In this document: one piece after another, positions 11,617 through 23,699 of the stretch
Numbering within the stretch: position 1 is the first letter of the stretch
Layout of the letters: each line of letters begins with the position of its first letter
Origin: Taxillus chinensis
Lineage: Eukaryota; Streptophyta; Magnoliopsida; Santalales; Loranthaceae
Reading direction: 5' to 3'
Length of the DNA: 64,000 bases
Assembly (NCBI GenBank): GCA_023512835.1
Contig: CM042086.1
Coordinates: forward strand, 20,653,029-20,717,028
The notes under the pieces: generated by a model
Database searches by the model: none
The model's input: the letters and a program-made list of their open reading frames with translations, nothing else
Told to the model about the DNA's origin: nothing
Position numbers and translations under genes: made by a program

Positions 11617-13710
11617 TAATATCTTTACTCAAAATAAAAAATAAAATAGATTAAAAATACTTATTTAATCCGTTAATGTAATTTTTTTGTTCAAAAATAG
11701 AAAACCTTATAACAAAATATAATTAGTCGAATGAGTTAGAATTATATAAATCAATTAAATATTAATTAAAGTATTTTATATCATATTTAAGAAATCTCTC
11801 TTACTATTGAATCTTTCTTTTCCTGTTGGTAAGGTTAACACAAAAACATACAAACACAACACAACTAAAATATATGAGGACTTTTATGTGCTTCAATCTC
11901 AATGTATAATACTAATACCATACGACGGTTGTGAAGAACAATTTTTGCTTCATGTTTTTACTAGGGTTCATCATCTAGTTGATTACGGCATACGGCATAT
12001 TTTACCATATTTTCTTGTCATTATTTAGATTTTATTCTATTTGTTAAGTCATATAAGATTTAGAGTGAGTGAATAAATCTCTTTAAAAATACTTAGAGAA
12101 AAATAAACTTTTAAAACTCTTTTGATTGTAATAAAAATAAATTGTAAAAGATAACCAAGAGGTTTTTGAAAATATCTCTCTAAAATGCTATCAACAGTCT
12201 AAAAGACTCACAATAAATATCTCTCTCGAATTACAAAGTACAAAGGAAACTTTTTACACGTAGAGGAAATGAGATACTGTTGTACGACCCGATTGGTGCA
12301 ATTCAATTTTTGGAGGATGAATGCGCATGTATATGTGTTATTATCATTTTTTAAAATAATTTAAAATTATTTATAAGTAATAAAAATTTATTTGAAACTA
12401 TAATTTTTTAAAACAATCATATTTTTTAAAAAAACTCAAGATTACGTTTCACATTTATAATGAAAATAATAATTGCATCCTCAAGACAAGAGTTACGTAA
12501 AAACAGTCGTCTTGATGGGTTTGTTTGGTAGAATATTATTATTTTTAAAATATTTTAAAAAAAAAATAATCATGTTAAACGCCTGTAATATGTTGTCCGT
12601 GAGTCTTGTAGCCTGGAGGTTCGAATCGACTCTATTGACTAATGGTAGAGACGGTAGGAGTGTAGGTCTTCGTATATAAAATTTAGCAAACATTTACAAT
12701 AAAACCTTGTTCAGTTGTTCCACTATGCTCACGGACAACATAAATCCCAAAAATTATCTTTTCTTCTTTTTACGAAAACATATTTTATAAATATATTTGC
12801 ATCTTCTGCACTCGTCTGAACCACTAAATTAATAAAATAGCGGCAGACAACAAAAATTCTCCTTTTTCTTATTTTTACGTAGATAAATTTTATAAAGTCT
12901 CCAAAACAATGATGAACGAATCTCTATTATTACAATCAAATTAGCTTTAATAGTTTCCAAAATTGGCTTTAATATTTAAAGTTTTAGTGAACATCTTTTT
13001 CCAGATAGCCCAAAAGATGGTAGAGGGGGCAAGAAAAAGTTCATGGTGATCCTAGAAAACAATTCCTTTCTTGCATATCCACGAACGAATGAACGAATAT
13101 ATGCAACCCTCAATTATATGCCGACCCCAGGCTACACACAACCCTCAGTAGCTTCCCTCCTTTGATGGAGAAGTGATGTTCCTTCCAGGAATAAGCAATT
13201 TGGTTTGGGCAGAAGTTCCCTAGGAATTCAAGAAACAGAAAGTGATATTGACCCCATCCAACCACAAAGTCCCTCAAAAACAACATCCTTGAACAAGAGA
13301 CTCGTTTTCTCTACTGGCCCCATCCATCAATATTGTTCAAGGCAGGAATAAAACTGGTTAGGATAAGAGGGATTGCAGCTTTGCAGTCATTACAAAAGAG
13401 TGCTACCCTCGAAACACCAATTCCCACCAATTAAGGGGTCAAAAAAATCAAGGGGTGGGTTTATTTTTCATTTTTTTTAAAACTGGTCAACATTTATGAA
13501 TCTTATATCTCAATTCCAGATCAAATGAATAATAATATGATAACAAAACAAGTAGCTTCCACATAACTACATACATGAGCACAAATGTCCCTAATTACAT
13601 GGCAAACCCAAAAAACAAACATGCACAAGACAATTAAACCCAATCAACCCAAAACCACCCCAAAAACCTTTTTTTTTTGTTTTTTTTATAGACCACCCCA
13701 AAAGACCAAA
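11617..13710. other. Intergenic AT-rich DNA; 3' UTR of the membrane-protein gene at the right end
   Basis: No gene supported. A tRNA T-arm-like GGTTCGAATC at 12618-12627 has no accompanying cloverleaf. The segment near 13500-13710 is probably 3' UTR of the gene that ends at 13711. Confidence 0.5.
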
Positions 13711-14283
13711 TTAAACTTGGAAAGGCCATGGCCAGTCCTTGACATCCTCATCTTGCCCAACTTTGGCAGTACTCCTCCTAACATTCCCACAGTGCCCTCC
13801 ACGCCCAAGCACAATTTCTCCCTCCACGGAAGCGTAATACCTCATGGCGAACGCCAGCGTGAGGCCCACCCACTCCAGCACGAAGATCACGACGCAGAGC
13901 CCGCCGGCCAGGCGGAGGATGACCGCACCGTCCTCGTCCCTGACGTAGGACTTGAGGGCCGACAGGAAGTCCGAGGTACGGGTGAAGACCAGGATGGCGA
14001 CGGAGCCCTGGAAGATGGCTGTAAGGACGGCGGCAGCCATGTGGGCGCCGTACCAGCTGGAGGCGTTGGGGGTATAGGTGGTGGAGGAGGTAACTGCAGC
14101 GGCGATGGTGGCGCCGTGGAGGAGGATGAGGAAGAAGCCGCAGAGTGAGGGGAGAAGACGGAGGGAGAGAGTCAGGAACGCGCAGCTCGACGCGGCGCCA
14201 AGTAGGGCATAGTTGCAGAACAAGAACAGCTTGAAGGTCCGCCTGTGGCGGTTGTCGGAATCCGAGGTTATCTGCAGACCCAT
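13711..14283 (-). CDS. Plant-specific four-transmembrane protein, single exon
   Basis: A complete 190-residue frame without introns. It has four predicted hydrophobic helices: about 15-42 (FKLFLFCNYALLGAASSCAF), 46-68 (LCGFFLILLHGATIAAAV), 82-104 (HMAAAVLTAIFQGSVAILVF) and 130-152 (GGLCVVIFVLEWVGLTLAFA). A short basic N-terminus and a polar C-terminal tail follow the usual layout of small uncharacterised plant membrane proteins. GC content is far above the flanking DNA and codon use looks normal for a plant gene. The start ATG at 14283 is the first in frame and lies just downstream of a GA/CT-rich leader. I do not recognise a specific named family, and the function is unknown. The antisense frame at 13585-14148 is its shadow. 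Confidence 0.8.
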   Translation of the reverse strand: MGLQITSDSDNRHRRTFKLFLFCNYALLGAASSCAFLTLSLRLLPSLCGFFLILLHGATIAAAVTSSTTYTPNASSWYGAHMAAAVLTAIFQGSVAILVFTRTSDFLSALKSYVRDEDGAVILRLAGGLCVVIFVLEWVGLTLAFAMRYYASVEGEIVLGRGGHCGNVRRSTAKVGQDEDVKDWPWPFQV

Positions 14284-14297
14284 ATTGTGATCAAAAT

Positions 14298-14363
14298 GTA
14301 ATGTTTAGAGAGAGGGAGTGAGAGAGAGAGTGAGAGAGGGAGAGTGAGTGAGAGAGAGTGAAA
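14298..14363. repeat. GA/CT-rich microsatellite in the leader of the membrane-protein gene
   Basis: Irregular (GA)n with GAGTGAGA interruptions, starting 15 bp upstream of the ATG. On the coding strand it is (CT)n, a typical plant 5'-UTR feature. Confidence 0.8.
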
Positions 14364-15850
14364 TGGGAGATGAGTGTGATGGATGATGCGGGGGCCTATT
14401 TGAAGGGTAGGATTAGCGAGAGAGAGACACTAACGGCTAGTTAGCTTGGGCTGGCATTTTTTGTATTTTTAAATTCAAAAGTATGGGAGTGCGGGTGTAA
14501 CGGCTAGTTTTTATTTCAAAATGGCCGCTTTGAATGTTTTTCTATGTTTTCTCTTTTTCCTTTATGAGATGCAAACCGTTCATGCATTAACAGCTAATTG
14601 ATGAGGCACAAAATCCACCACCGCCATTGGGTTAGGAAAGGTTTTGTGTCTATTGAGTGTTCATTAAATTCATCACTAACCTTATACTTAAAATTGATTT
14701 AATTTAATAATTTCGTATAAATATAGGTTGCTTATGTAAGTTTTTAGATGTTTTGTAGGAGTTTAAATTGGGATTAGGCCTCACCACTTTTGTAATGTGA
14801 GATTTTTTTCGTCATATTGTTTTGTTTTGGAGATTTTAATAAGTTATCACATCATGTGTATAATTTATTTAGGCATTGTCTAAATAATGTAGTGTCATCA
14901 GAAAGACCTCTCTTAACTTTTTTTTTAAACCTAGGAAATAGCAAGTTTTGTTTTTGGAGGAATATTAGTTTGATTTTTGGACATATGCAAAGGTTGTCGT
15001 AACATTTTGGACTCAGAGCATTAACATTAATAACAATCCTAAATATTTGAATGCACTAAGTGAGCTTCTAAAGAGTGCTTCGTTAATAAGAAAATTTTGA
15101 ATAATAAATTTGTATTTTATTCGTGAAGTAGAAGTACATATAGCAGCAAAATCTATTTGATTAAAAACACTTATAATTTCTTTCTTCATAATAATTTTAC
15201 TTTAATTTATTAAATACTTATTATTTACCGTTTATCAAACAACAGCCACCAGCATAGCAAATGAACATAACATTACAAATCTGGGCCTTTATTTGTGATG
15301 ATCATAGTGTGGATGTAGCTTCATTTTATTTGGCACAATTATTCCATGATTTGTTGGAGATCGCGTGTAACTCGCCCTCTCACGAATAATAGTACAATTT
15401 TATTCTTTCTTGTTTTTTTTTTGGTTGATAATAAAAACAAACAAAGAATATTTGTGCCCTACCCATGTAAGAGTACCATCATCAATTAAATGGCTAAATA
15501 AAAGTGTGTGAATTAAATTTTATTTGCCTCGAATGAACATCGGAAGTATCATCAAGGCGAACCCTCACAATTCAAACCATAAGAAATAAATTTTATTTGA
15601 ATCTTCAATTTCAATGAGGGCTGCATCATAAATAATGAATTCTTCTCAATTATTAGCAATGGAAGTATGATTGAGGAGATTATGAATACATTGAAAGGCA
15701 CTCTATTTTTTTTTTCCCATTCCTGGCCTTATGATCCTAATTCATTGTATAATAGCTTATAGACAACTAAGATTAGGGACAGGGTAAATGGCACCCCAAA
15801 AAAGTTATGATTTTCATGACATTATAATATTAATTTAAACAGCTACATGT
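14364..15850. other. Promoter region then AT-rich intergenic DNA
   Basis: The first 100 or so bases are presumably the promoter of the membrane-protein gene. After that I see no coding or RNA gene and no repeat with definable ends. Confidence 0.4.
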
Positions 15851-15851
15851 C

Positions 15852-16011
15852 ACAGAGTTAGTCTTACGATGAGTTAATTTCGTGACAAATGATATCAGAG
15901 CCAATTATGTCTAGGTGGTATCTAAATATTTACTCGAACTTAGTTCACGACGTTTTCGCTAAGTGATTAAGTGCCGTATGAGTTAGCTCGTCATAAGACT
16001 AACTCCGTAAC
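15852..16011 (+). mobile_element. LTR retroelement remnant with primer-binding-site-like sequence and inverted arms
   Basis: TGATATCAGAGCC near 15888-15900 is one base off the initiator-Met-tRNA primer-binding site TGGTATCAGAGCC. It follows GTGACAAA, as expected just after an LTR end. About 25-bp imperfect inverted arms (GAGTTAGTCTTACGATGAG at 15855 and its complement near 16004) flank it. No protein domains are nearby, so this is a fragment. Confidence 0.5.
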
Positions 16012-16039
16012 ATAATCTGTGGAAGAAATAATGTGATTT

Positions 16040-16260
16040 CATTAGAGAGCTACAAAACCTATTCTACAACATCAACAGCAAACTACATGGTAAGCACGGC
16101 CTCACCATGGCAAAAAACATGTTGCAGCCCCAGCACCCAAAAGCTATTCTACAACATCAACGGCAAACAAAGTGTCATGCAAAGAGTGCCCGTGTAGTAG
16201 CACAATACATCCCAACACCCAAATGCTTCCCTAAAGCATCAACGGGAGCCAAAGCAACAG
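16040..16260. repeat. Imperfect tandem repeat, about 85 bp unit
   Basis: The block TATTCTACAACATCAAC(A/G)GC recurs near 16060 and 16145, and a decayed version (CTAAAGCATCAACGGGAGCC) lies near 16232. CAGCCCCAGCACCC-like spacers lie between them. The origin is unknown. The overlapping frame 16107-16376 is a chance frame through the repeat. Confidence 0.6.
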
Positions 16261-16967
16261 TTGAATGTCACTTGGAACCAACAGCAAGAATACAGCACAC
16301 GACCCATCTAAATCACATTTCCAGCAGCAGCCAATTATTTAGAAACCATGCTGGTATTTTGGTTTGGAATTTCTAAACAGAATATCTTACAATGAACTTT
16401 TCGAAGTCCAAATAATAAACAATAAAAGTCTCTTAGAAAAAAATGATTTAAAGGTACTCATAAAATCTTGTAGTTGGTGATAACTGATCATGAGCCCAAA
16501 GATATTCCAGACTGCATGCTAATTTTCAAGGCATCCTGTTTCATTGATTTACAGATTATATTAAGTTATAAAAAAAGAAGGTAATTTATATATCATTTGC
16601 TCATAAAGAGAAGAGAACATGGATGAATCCATTTAGAAGGTAATTTTTAGGGCCATGGCTGAACAAATTTGTAGAACAGACTACCAAACTTCAAAAACTG
16701 TCACAGAAAATGGAATTAGAACTGAACTTACTTAAAGTAACAGCCTGATGCCAATTTAGTGACCTGCTTGTTGCAGTGGCTTGGTGGGTGTGGCTGTAAA
16801 TCACCCTATATAATAGAAATACTCAATTTAGTGAAATTGATTCAAAGGAACTCAAGGGTGATAGAAAGCATTAACACCAAAAAAAAAAAACTGAATTCCC
16901 AACAATTTGTGAGAAAACTTTAACACATTACATGGACAAGAAAGTTTTTCCAACTTGAACGATAATA

Positions 16968-17670
16968 TTTTTTTCATAAGTAAAAATATATCAAGAACAA
17001 GCACACAAAAGTGCACAGGAGAAAATTACAATAAAAGAGAAAAAAACAACTCAAGGAGTACAAATCAATAACATCAAGCGCAGAATATAAAGAATATCAA
17101 TCCCGACATCCAATCCAAAAAGATGCGAAAAAAATAAGATTTGAGCTCCTCCAAAGTGTGCTCAACATTGTCAAAGACTCTAGCATTCCGCTCGCGCTAT
17201 AAACACCAAATAATATGGTGAGGAATAACATGTCAAATAACTGAGTTCCTCCCTACTAAGTTGGACCAACTGGAGAAAATGGCTGACAGGCATTGATGCA
17301 TAACCCAATAAAAGCCAAATAACTGCAAGACTAAGTCCCAAAGCACCCAAACAACAAGACAGTGAAGAAGGAAATGATCAACAGACTCTCCCGCTGCTTC
17401 ACACATGTTACGCCGCTACACATTATCAGTTGTTAAGATTTCCCTAACACTGTAGCCCAAGCAAAGAACGCCACCCCTTGGGGGAACCTTAGACTTCCAA
17501 ATACCTTGCCATGAAAACAACCCCAACCCATGGTAGGTTAATAAAGAGTAGAAAGACTTGACCCAAAAGCTTGTAGAATGATCTGTTACCCAACACATAC
17601 TAATAAACAAAATGTAATTTATTCTGAGAGCATTTTTTTTTTGATGCCAATCAAATAATGATTTTGAGCA
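16968..17670 (-). mobile_element. LINE 3' fragment (zinc-binding RT tail), pseudogene
   Basis: On the minus strand the translation passes through FWVKSFYSLL, WQGIWKSKVPPRGG and VREILTTDN. After a frame change it continues with MCEAAGESVDHFLLHC and, further on, RERNARVFDNVEHTLEELK. This is the C-terminal zinc-binding region that follows reverse transcriptase in plant L1-type LINEs. The element ends at a tail read as TTTTTACTTATGAAAAAAA near 16968, the usual 3' end of these LINEs. It is 5'-truncated and broken by stops. Confidence 0.85.
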
Positions 17671-17699
17671 ATATGCAGTTTGCCTGTAAATCACAACAC

Positions 17700-19080
17700 A
17701 ATGATAGAGGTAGAAGCTGAGATAGCCAAAATCAAATCAAATAAATCAAAATGCACAAACATTTAAAATAAAAGTTGTTGGCGGGGTTTAGAAATTTTGG
17801 TAATATGTTTTCTTGCCTTACCACCATGAGCACAATCAAGTGTTTCATATCTAACACTCCCATCATCTTCCCTTTTACTTTTTTGTGTCATTGTGCCAAA
17901 TCCATCCGATCTCCCATATTGCTTGCTCTGAAACCCCACCATCATTATTTCCCAGCGTTGGTTTCGAAACCCCATCATCATCATTTCCCGCATTCGCTCT
18001 AAAACTGCCACATTATATCATTCTCCAACAATACACCATGATTATCAATCACATTATCTCCCATATTTGGTGTATCCATATGGTATATAATTGATTATTT
18101 GAATTATAAATTTATATATATATTATTTATATTTAATTTAGTGGCTTAGTTAATTATTAAATGTATAATTATCACTTATAATTTATTTGATTTTGACTAT
18201 ATAACATTATTTATAATTTGTTCTTTTATTAAAATATTAATATTAATTATTAATTATGTAATCGAACAACATTTTTTTTTATATTACAATGTGCGTGAAC
18301 CCGAACTCAAATTTTCAGTCCAATTCGGGCTCGATTAAATGAGCTCACAGTCATAATGTTGCATATCACTCAGTTTCTTATTGTCTTATCCCACATGGAT
18401 CTCAGTCATGAATTTGGATGCCTAGTTCATTTGTGTTTAATAATATTTCTTTCAAAAACGTTTTTAGACACTGTTTTTCTATACGATATTGATAAAAATG
18501 AACATGTTTCACACTTAAATGGCGATATCGTCTTCCCATGTGATTTGGGTGAAAATGAAGTTATTTTACACCTAATAAATTGGTCATCACTTAATGCTCG
18601 ATCAGCACCCAAACTTCTACGATCAATACAAAAGCTCCCATGAACAAAACGTTTAAATGGCTTTCAATAGTAAATTTGTCTAACAGAGTCCAAAACATAT
18701 TTAGAAATGCCTGTTGAATTGGTTTTTATTAATAAAATAAAATAAAAGTTCAAGAAGTCTTCAAACGCGAGAAATACCAAATTGTAATTGCAGAAAAAAA
18801 TATAAACATCGATTCTGAAAAATAAAATGAGTCGGCTTCAGAACTCCCCTGATTTTATTTTATCGTTTTTCCGGTAAACTACCATTTTTGCCGAGTTAAG
18901 AATCCTGACAGGCATATGGCAATTTTGAAGATGCAGGTAACATTCACCAAATTGTAAATGTCAATCAATGCACGGCTTTAAAACGGCCTATAATCATATC
19001 TCAAAAAAAAAAAAAGGCAATGGAAATTGCAACCTTTCAGAAATTGCATGCACACATCCAAACCCGGATGGTTCCTAGGT
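17700..19080. other. AT-rich intergenic DNA; right end probably 3' UTR of U5-40K
   Basis: Frames at 17763-18011 and 18356-18643 have antisense partners and no recognisable motif. The last few hundred bases lie downstream of the U5-40K stop codon at 19121 and may be its 3' UTR. Confidence 0.4.
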
Positions 19081-19120
19081 AGATACATTCATTCAGTTAG
19101 TTCATTGGGTCGATAAACTA

Positions 19121-20158
19121 TCAGATCTCACCAAGATAAATCTGCTTGTCACTACTGCAGGATCCAATAATCGGTTCATTGGGATGGAAAACACATTCAT
19201 TCACCGAGCCAGTATGACCAGGGAGCTTGTATAAGATCCGTCTTGTGGTTGTGTCCCAGATGTAGACCATCCGATCAGCACTACCAGCAGTAACCTTACT
19301 TCCATCGGGTGACCAGCTACATTTCAGCAAGTTCTTTTCGAAGTTGTGCTGATGTCCTTCCAGGACCTTAACACACCGGTTCTGAGGGGCATATGGTCGC
19401 ATGTCCCATATGCAGAGTTTGCAGTCCATCCCATTGGTAAGAAGGTACGAGCCATCTGGACTCAACTGCATCCCTGTTATCATATCTTGGTGGCCTTGTA
19501 GCGTCATGGTTACCTCATTTCTGCGCAGATCCCACACTTTAACATCATTGTCTATACCACCAGTGTATATTTTATCTGACCCATCTGAGAAGCTGACTGC
19601 TGTGATCTGGTACTTGTCCGGAAAGGTCTGTATGGCACCCCTTTGACGCATATCCCAGAGTTTGGCAGTTCCATCATCAGAGCCACTGACGATGAGTGGT
19701 GGGCCCCTTCGTGATGGACAGCAAGAATTCACAAAAGAGGAGTGTTCTGCCATCTTCTTTATCTGTTTCCCCACTTCAACATCCCAGGCCCTCAAAGTCT
19801 TGTCTGGGCTGGCAGATATTATCTGGGATCCATCAGTGGTCCACTGAAGATCCAAAACTGCATTCTTGTGCCCTTTCAAAACCATATAGTTCTTACAATC
19901 ACCATGTACATTCCACAAGAAGATTTCTCGATCATGAGACCCAGATGCAATGACTGTTCCCGCTGGATTGAACTTCATGGTGTATATAGCACTCTGATGA
20001 CCTGCCAAAAGCATGATCGGTGATTCCATACTCGATCTCCGCTTATTCCCATTCATACCAGGAGCCTGTGAGTTACTATATGGCGTGACAGACCAGTCCA
20101 TTCCCATCCCAGGACCAACCACAGACAAAGCATTACCACCTTCTGAAAGACCTTGCAT
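19121..20158 (-). CDS. SNRNP40: U5 snRNP 40 kDa protein, WD40 spliceosome component
   Basis: The protein is a seven-bladed WD40 propeller that binds PRP8 in the U5 snRNP of the nuclear spliceosome. The 345-residue CDS has no introns. After a flexible N-terminus (1-45) the repeats are plain: GHQSAIYTMKFNPAG with FLWN; GHKNAVLDLQW with RAWD; HSSFVNSCC with KLWD; YQITAVSF with KVWD; GHQDMITGMQLSPDG with CIWD; NLLKCSWSPDG with YIWD; GHTGSVNECVFHP and the family-typical end KQIYLGEI. Length and both termini match plant orthologues (Arabidopsis At2g43770). The start is the first ATG after a good acceptor (AACAG|GTGGAG at 20174-20175). Frames on the opposite strand at 19401-20264 are shadows. Confidence 0.96.
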   Translation of the reverse strand: MQGLSEGGNALSVVGPGMGMDWSVTPYSNSQAPGMNGNKRRSSMESPIMLLAGHQSAIYTMKFNPAGTVIASGSHDREIFLWNVHGDCKNYMVLKGHKNAVLDLQWTTDGSQIISASPDKTLRAWDVEVGKQIKKMAEHSSFVNSCCPSRRGPPLIVSGSDDGTAKLWDMRQRGAIQTFPDKYQITAVSFSDGSDKIYTGGIDNDVKVWDLRRNEVTMTLQGHQDMITGMQLSPDGSYLLTNGMDCKLCIWDMRPYAPQNRCVKVLEGHQHNFEKNLLKCSWSPDGSKVTAGSADRMVYIWDTTTRRILYKLPGHTGSVNECVFHPNEPIIGSCSSDKQIYLGEI

Positions 20159-20629
20159 ATTGACTTATCTCCACCTGTTATTACGTAAGACTTCAAACTG
20201 CTCCAATTCTGAAATAAACATTAAAGAACAAAAGCTGCCATCAAACAAAAACAGAAGAAAATAGCTCGCTAAACCCCAAGAGTTAACTTCATTGTCAAAG
20301 CACCAAAGCAACCCAAGTTTGTAGGAGAGTTCCAACTTCTTAGCGCTAAAGCAACAAAAAAGTGTAATCTAATTAAAATGAATACAAATCTCAGGAAAAT
20401 ACAGGACAAATAGTACATATTATTACAAAAAAAAAAAAAAAAAGCGAAGTAACAAGCTCAAAAACTAGAGTTGAACAAATTAGAATAATAGTAACACAAA
20501 GCAATATGTTTTTTTATTTATATAGATAATAACTCAAAGCAATATCATAATAGATCAGTCACAATTTTCAAATAACTCGGTTGTGCATATGTTGTTTTCA
20601 CTTGCGAAGTAGCATCTTTAACCAGAGTC

Positions 20630-22620
20630 AGCATCACTAAAGATACTGCCATCAAAATAGACACCTTTCACTTCTTCATCTGATGATGACTCATCATAAA
20701 TTTCTCTCACAATACCACATTCACATTGTTTACTCAATGATCCCCTATTAGTCGCCCTAGGTAAATGTTGGCCCTAAATCTTTTTATGCACCACTTCAAC
20801 ATCTCATCAAGAGAGATCACCCCTAGGATGGACCAAATCCTCAAACATGCACTTAGTACTCAAATCAAGTTCATCCATCACCAATTGATCAATATTTTTG
20901 GTTTTTTCATGCTTTTCATTAAACCTTGTGATAAGCAGATGATTGTATTGCATGTAAACAAGATTATTAAAGCATTGATGCTCTAATCTATTCCTCTTCA
21001 CCTTGTATATCGAAAATCATATATAAAAAAAATCAAATTAATTATATGCAAATTTAAGAATAAAAAATGTAATACATTATGCAGGTCTGCAAATCTAGCT
21101 CGAAAAAAATTCATAATTACATACTTGCTCAATTATCTTGCCTTGTAATGTAGGATTGGGCACCAAATTCACAATAACTTCTTTGAAAGCTACATTTATC
21201 TCAAATACTAAATCGGGCTCTTTCGCATCAAATGAAAAGCATCAGCAAGGACTGACGAGGAATGAAGAAAAATATAATTTCTGCTTAATTTGACATTCTT
21301 AATGTCTCGCAATAATGGCATTCAATTTCTTCCCTAACTTTTCCTTGCTAGGCAAAATTATGTTTTTTTTTTGTCTTTTCCATTGTCATAAATCTTAGGC
21401 ATAACAGGCCTCCCATCAACATGTACTATCCTCAGAACAACAAGGAGTGGTTGTGATGTTAGACTACAATCTTTCACATTATTCCAAAAGCTTAATGAAA
21501 GCATTGTTTTACCACCAACTTTCTCGTACCAATGTTTCAGAACTTCATGTGTCCAATTATCAGATACAAACAATATTCTCAAGTCATCATAGTATTTGTG
21601 CAAGGTTAGGAGGAAGAGAAATGAAGTAGCAACGTTAGTAATTCCGTTCCGTACTAGGTCCTTGCCACCAGTTTAGGTTCTCATGGCATCAAGTGATTGA
21701 GTATGTTTATAGATGACATGTGCCAATCTATTTGCCTTCCTTATTGTAGCCTCATTTTCTTTCACGTTGACATCGTCCTCTAGCAATGGGTAGCACAAGG
21801 AGTCCAATACAAAGCAAGCCTCTTATCCATCAACATCTGCCCTATAGTTAGTTGTATTGTTTGTAACTACCTAAACAGCCAAATTTTAGTTAATATTAGT
21901 ACAAGAAAGTCACACAGAAGTGAAGAACACAAAAAAATTCAAAAGATTACCTAGGCAACATACTTAGGTCCAATCTTTTTGCTATCAAATAACTCACACA
22001 ACAGTTTTCGCATCTTTAATAGAATTAGATGTGCCCCATGAGGCTAGCTTAACTGATTGAAAGTAGGATCCGATAAAGTAAATTCAAAATCCAACAGTGT
22101 ATAATATTAAAAACAAAATATAAAAATAGAATTAGATGCACCCACAGTCACCCATAAAAGTCCCCTCCTAACTGTTGACTGCAATTAATCAAGTGTCTTC
22201 TCTGATCAATCCACCCATCAAACATATGAGTGTACATCTAATAATAGGCCTCATATTTTTATTTACAACACATCAGTTTATTTTTTTGCTTTAGCAAGAA
22301 AAGGCACTATTAATTCATAATAACTAGGTGCCTTTACTCTTGACCCAAATTGGAGCAATAGACTCAACAATGAGCTCAAAACTCTTTGACTATGCTGCAT
22401 TGAATGGAATCCCATGTTCATAGAAACAATGTGCAATATGACTCTACCCTCTGAATTTCTCATTGGCATTTTCAAATGATTATTAATAGTTGTTTGGCTA
22501 AGACCATTCTTCCTATGATCCACTACTTCTTCAAGAGGCTGCCTTACATAAGTTCATAAAACCCCTTACTTGTGACAAAGGGATAGCTTTCTTCCTCTTA
22601 GCAAGTATCCTTGAGCTCGG
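20630..22620 (-). pseudogene. hAT-family transposase pseudogene
   Basis: In order along the minus strand: GLSQTTINNHLKMPMRN with VKAPSYYELIVPFL (22523-22278, the DUF659-like region). Next come HKYYDDLRILFVSDNW and FWNNVKDCSLTSQPLLVVLRIV (21603-21358, the catalytic-core region before the dimerisation domain). Last is KRNRLEHQCFNNLVYMQYN (21001-20807, the C-terminal dimerisation region). The order and spacing fit a plant hAT transposase. It is split by stops and frameshifts, and no intact frame exceeds about 80 residues. It lies inside the inferred leader intron of U5-40K. Terminal inverted repeats were not identified. Confidence 0.8.
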
Positions 22621-23383
22621 GGTAAGTGAGCGGTGAGCTACACTTTAATGGTTCTAATATGCAATCTTGCTTCCTCCCCCACTTGTTGTTCTTGCTCTTG
22701 GTCATTTTCATTATCGTCTACTTCATCAAGATCATCCAAGTAGAATGGTCTGCTCCTCGTATTAGGAACAAAAGGGGGAATGCAACCATCTGGAAATCTC
22801 TATTGCTGCTCCCCTGAATTTCACTAGATCATATCCAACACACAAGTGATGTTTGTCCACATATCTTAATGCCTTGTGATTTAAAAAGAAATGGAATCAT
22901 TGAAATTTTGATTCAGCCAAGCAACTATAATTCATTTTTACCCAAAATAGAAGTGCAGACTGTCAAGTCAGTGAACCAGTGATTAAACTCCTCAAACATT
23001 TAACAAAGTACAATAGGGCAAATTTCTAAATAATACTTTCAACTGTCACTAACTCATGGATTAACTTTTGCTAACAACTTAATATGACTTGGAAAATTTG
23101 CAAAACTTCACAATTGCAAATGGGGGGCCAACCATAATTGAATTTATTGATTTTAAAGTTGAATCTTAGCAACCAAAATGACTAGCAGCTACCTCAGCTA
23201 AAAGTGTGCATGAATTCATATGACCAACCAGATACCTCAGCTAAATGTGTACTTCTAATCCATACTCCTTCCAGGGACATAAACATATCATTATTAGGGA
23301 TTTTCCACACAAAAATATCAATAGTCACCCATTTCCAGTACCAATAGTCCATACATCAGTAAAATATCGAACAAACAAATGAA

Positions 23384-23386
<3 letters not shown>

Positions 23387-23415
<29 letters not shown>
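23387..23415. repeat. (AT)n microsatellite
   Basis: About 14 AT units, in the inferred leader intron. Likely polymorphic. Confidence 0.95.
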
Positions 23416-23418
<3 letters not shown>

Positions 23419-23699
23419 GTGAAAACAGATCCCCTAATTCCCTATCCCGAATAAAATTCCTGCGAGCTCTGCAATGGAAACTTTGAACTCGTTATGGAGC
23501 CCTAAAGAACTACATACACATTTTCAGGACGCTAATTAGCTCGAAACAAACAGCACAATGGTAACCCAAAAACAGAGAGAGAGAGAGAGAGAACCTTAGT
23601 GAAGCTATGAAGGAAAACCAGGAAGAGACGAACTGAGTGGGGCTGAGTTCGAGAAAACGGAGACGGGTGCGCCGACGGAGGACATTAGAAACCCTCTGC

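Larger units (their letters stand above)
20174..23690 (-). other. Probable U5-40K 5' UTR: leader exon, 3.4 kb intron
   Basis: On the minus strand, a sequence typical of a plant leader (CCGTCTCCG, TCGAACTCAGCCCC, GTTCGTCTCTTCC) lies at about 23690-23596. It ends in a donor CACTAAG|GTTCTC with GT at 23593-23594, followed by (CT)n. The matching acceptor would be AACAG at 20175-20179, leaving a 16-bp second UTR exon before the ATG. The intron would hold the hAT remnant and an (AT)n microsatellite. This is inference from splice signals only. Confidence 0.5.

Noticed and set aside
12601..12640. tRNA-like T-arm GGTTCGAATC
   Set aside because: No acceptor stem, D-arm or anticodon arm can be built around it, and there is no A box at the right distance.
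13585..14148. 187-residue frame on the plus strand
   Set aside because: Antisense shadow of the membrane-protein gene, whose translation shows clean hydrophobic helices.
20630..22620. Domesticated hAT transposase gene
   Set aside because: Fragments are in order but separated by multiple stops and frameshifts, so there is no intact reading frame to suggest domestication.
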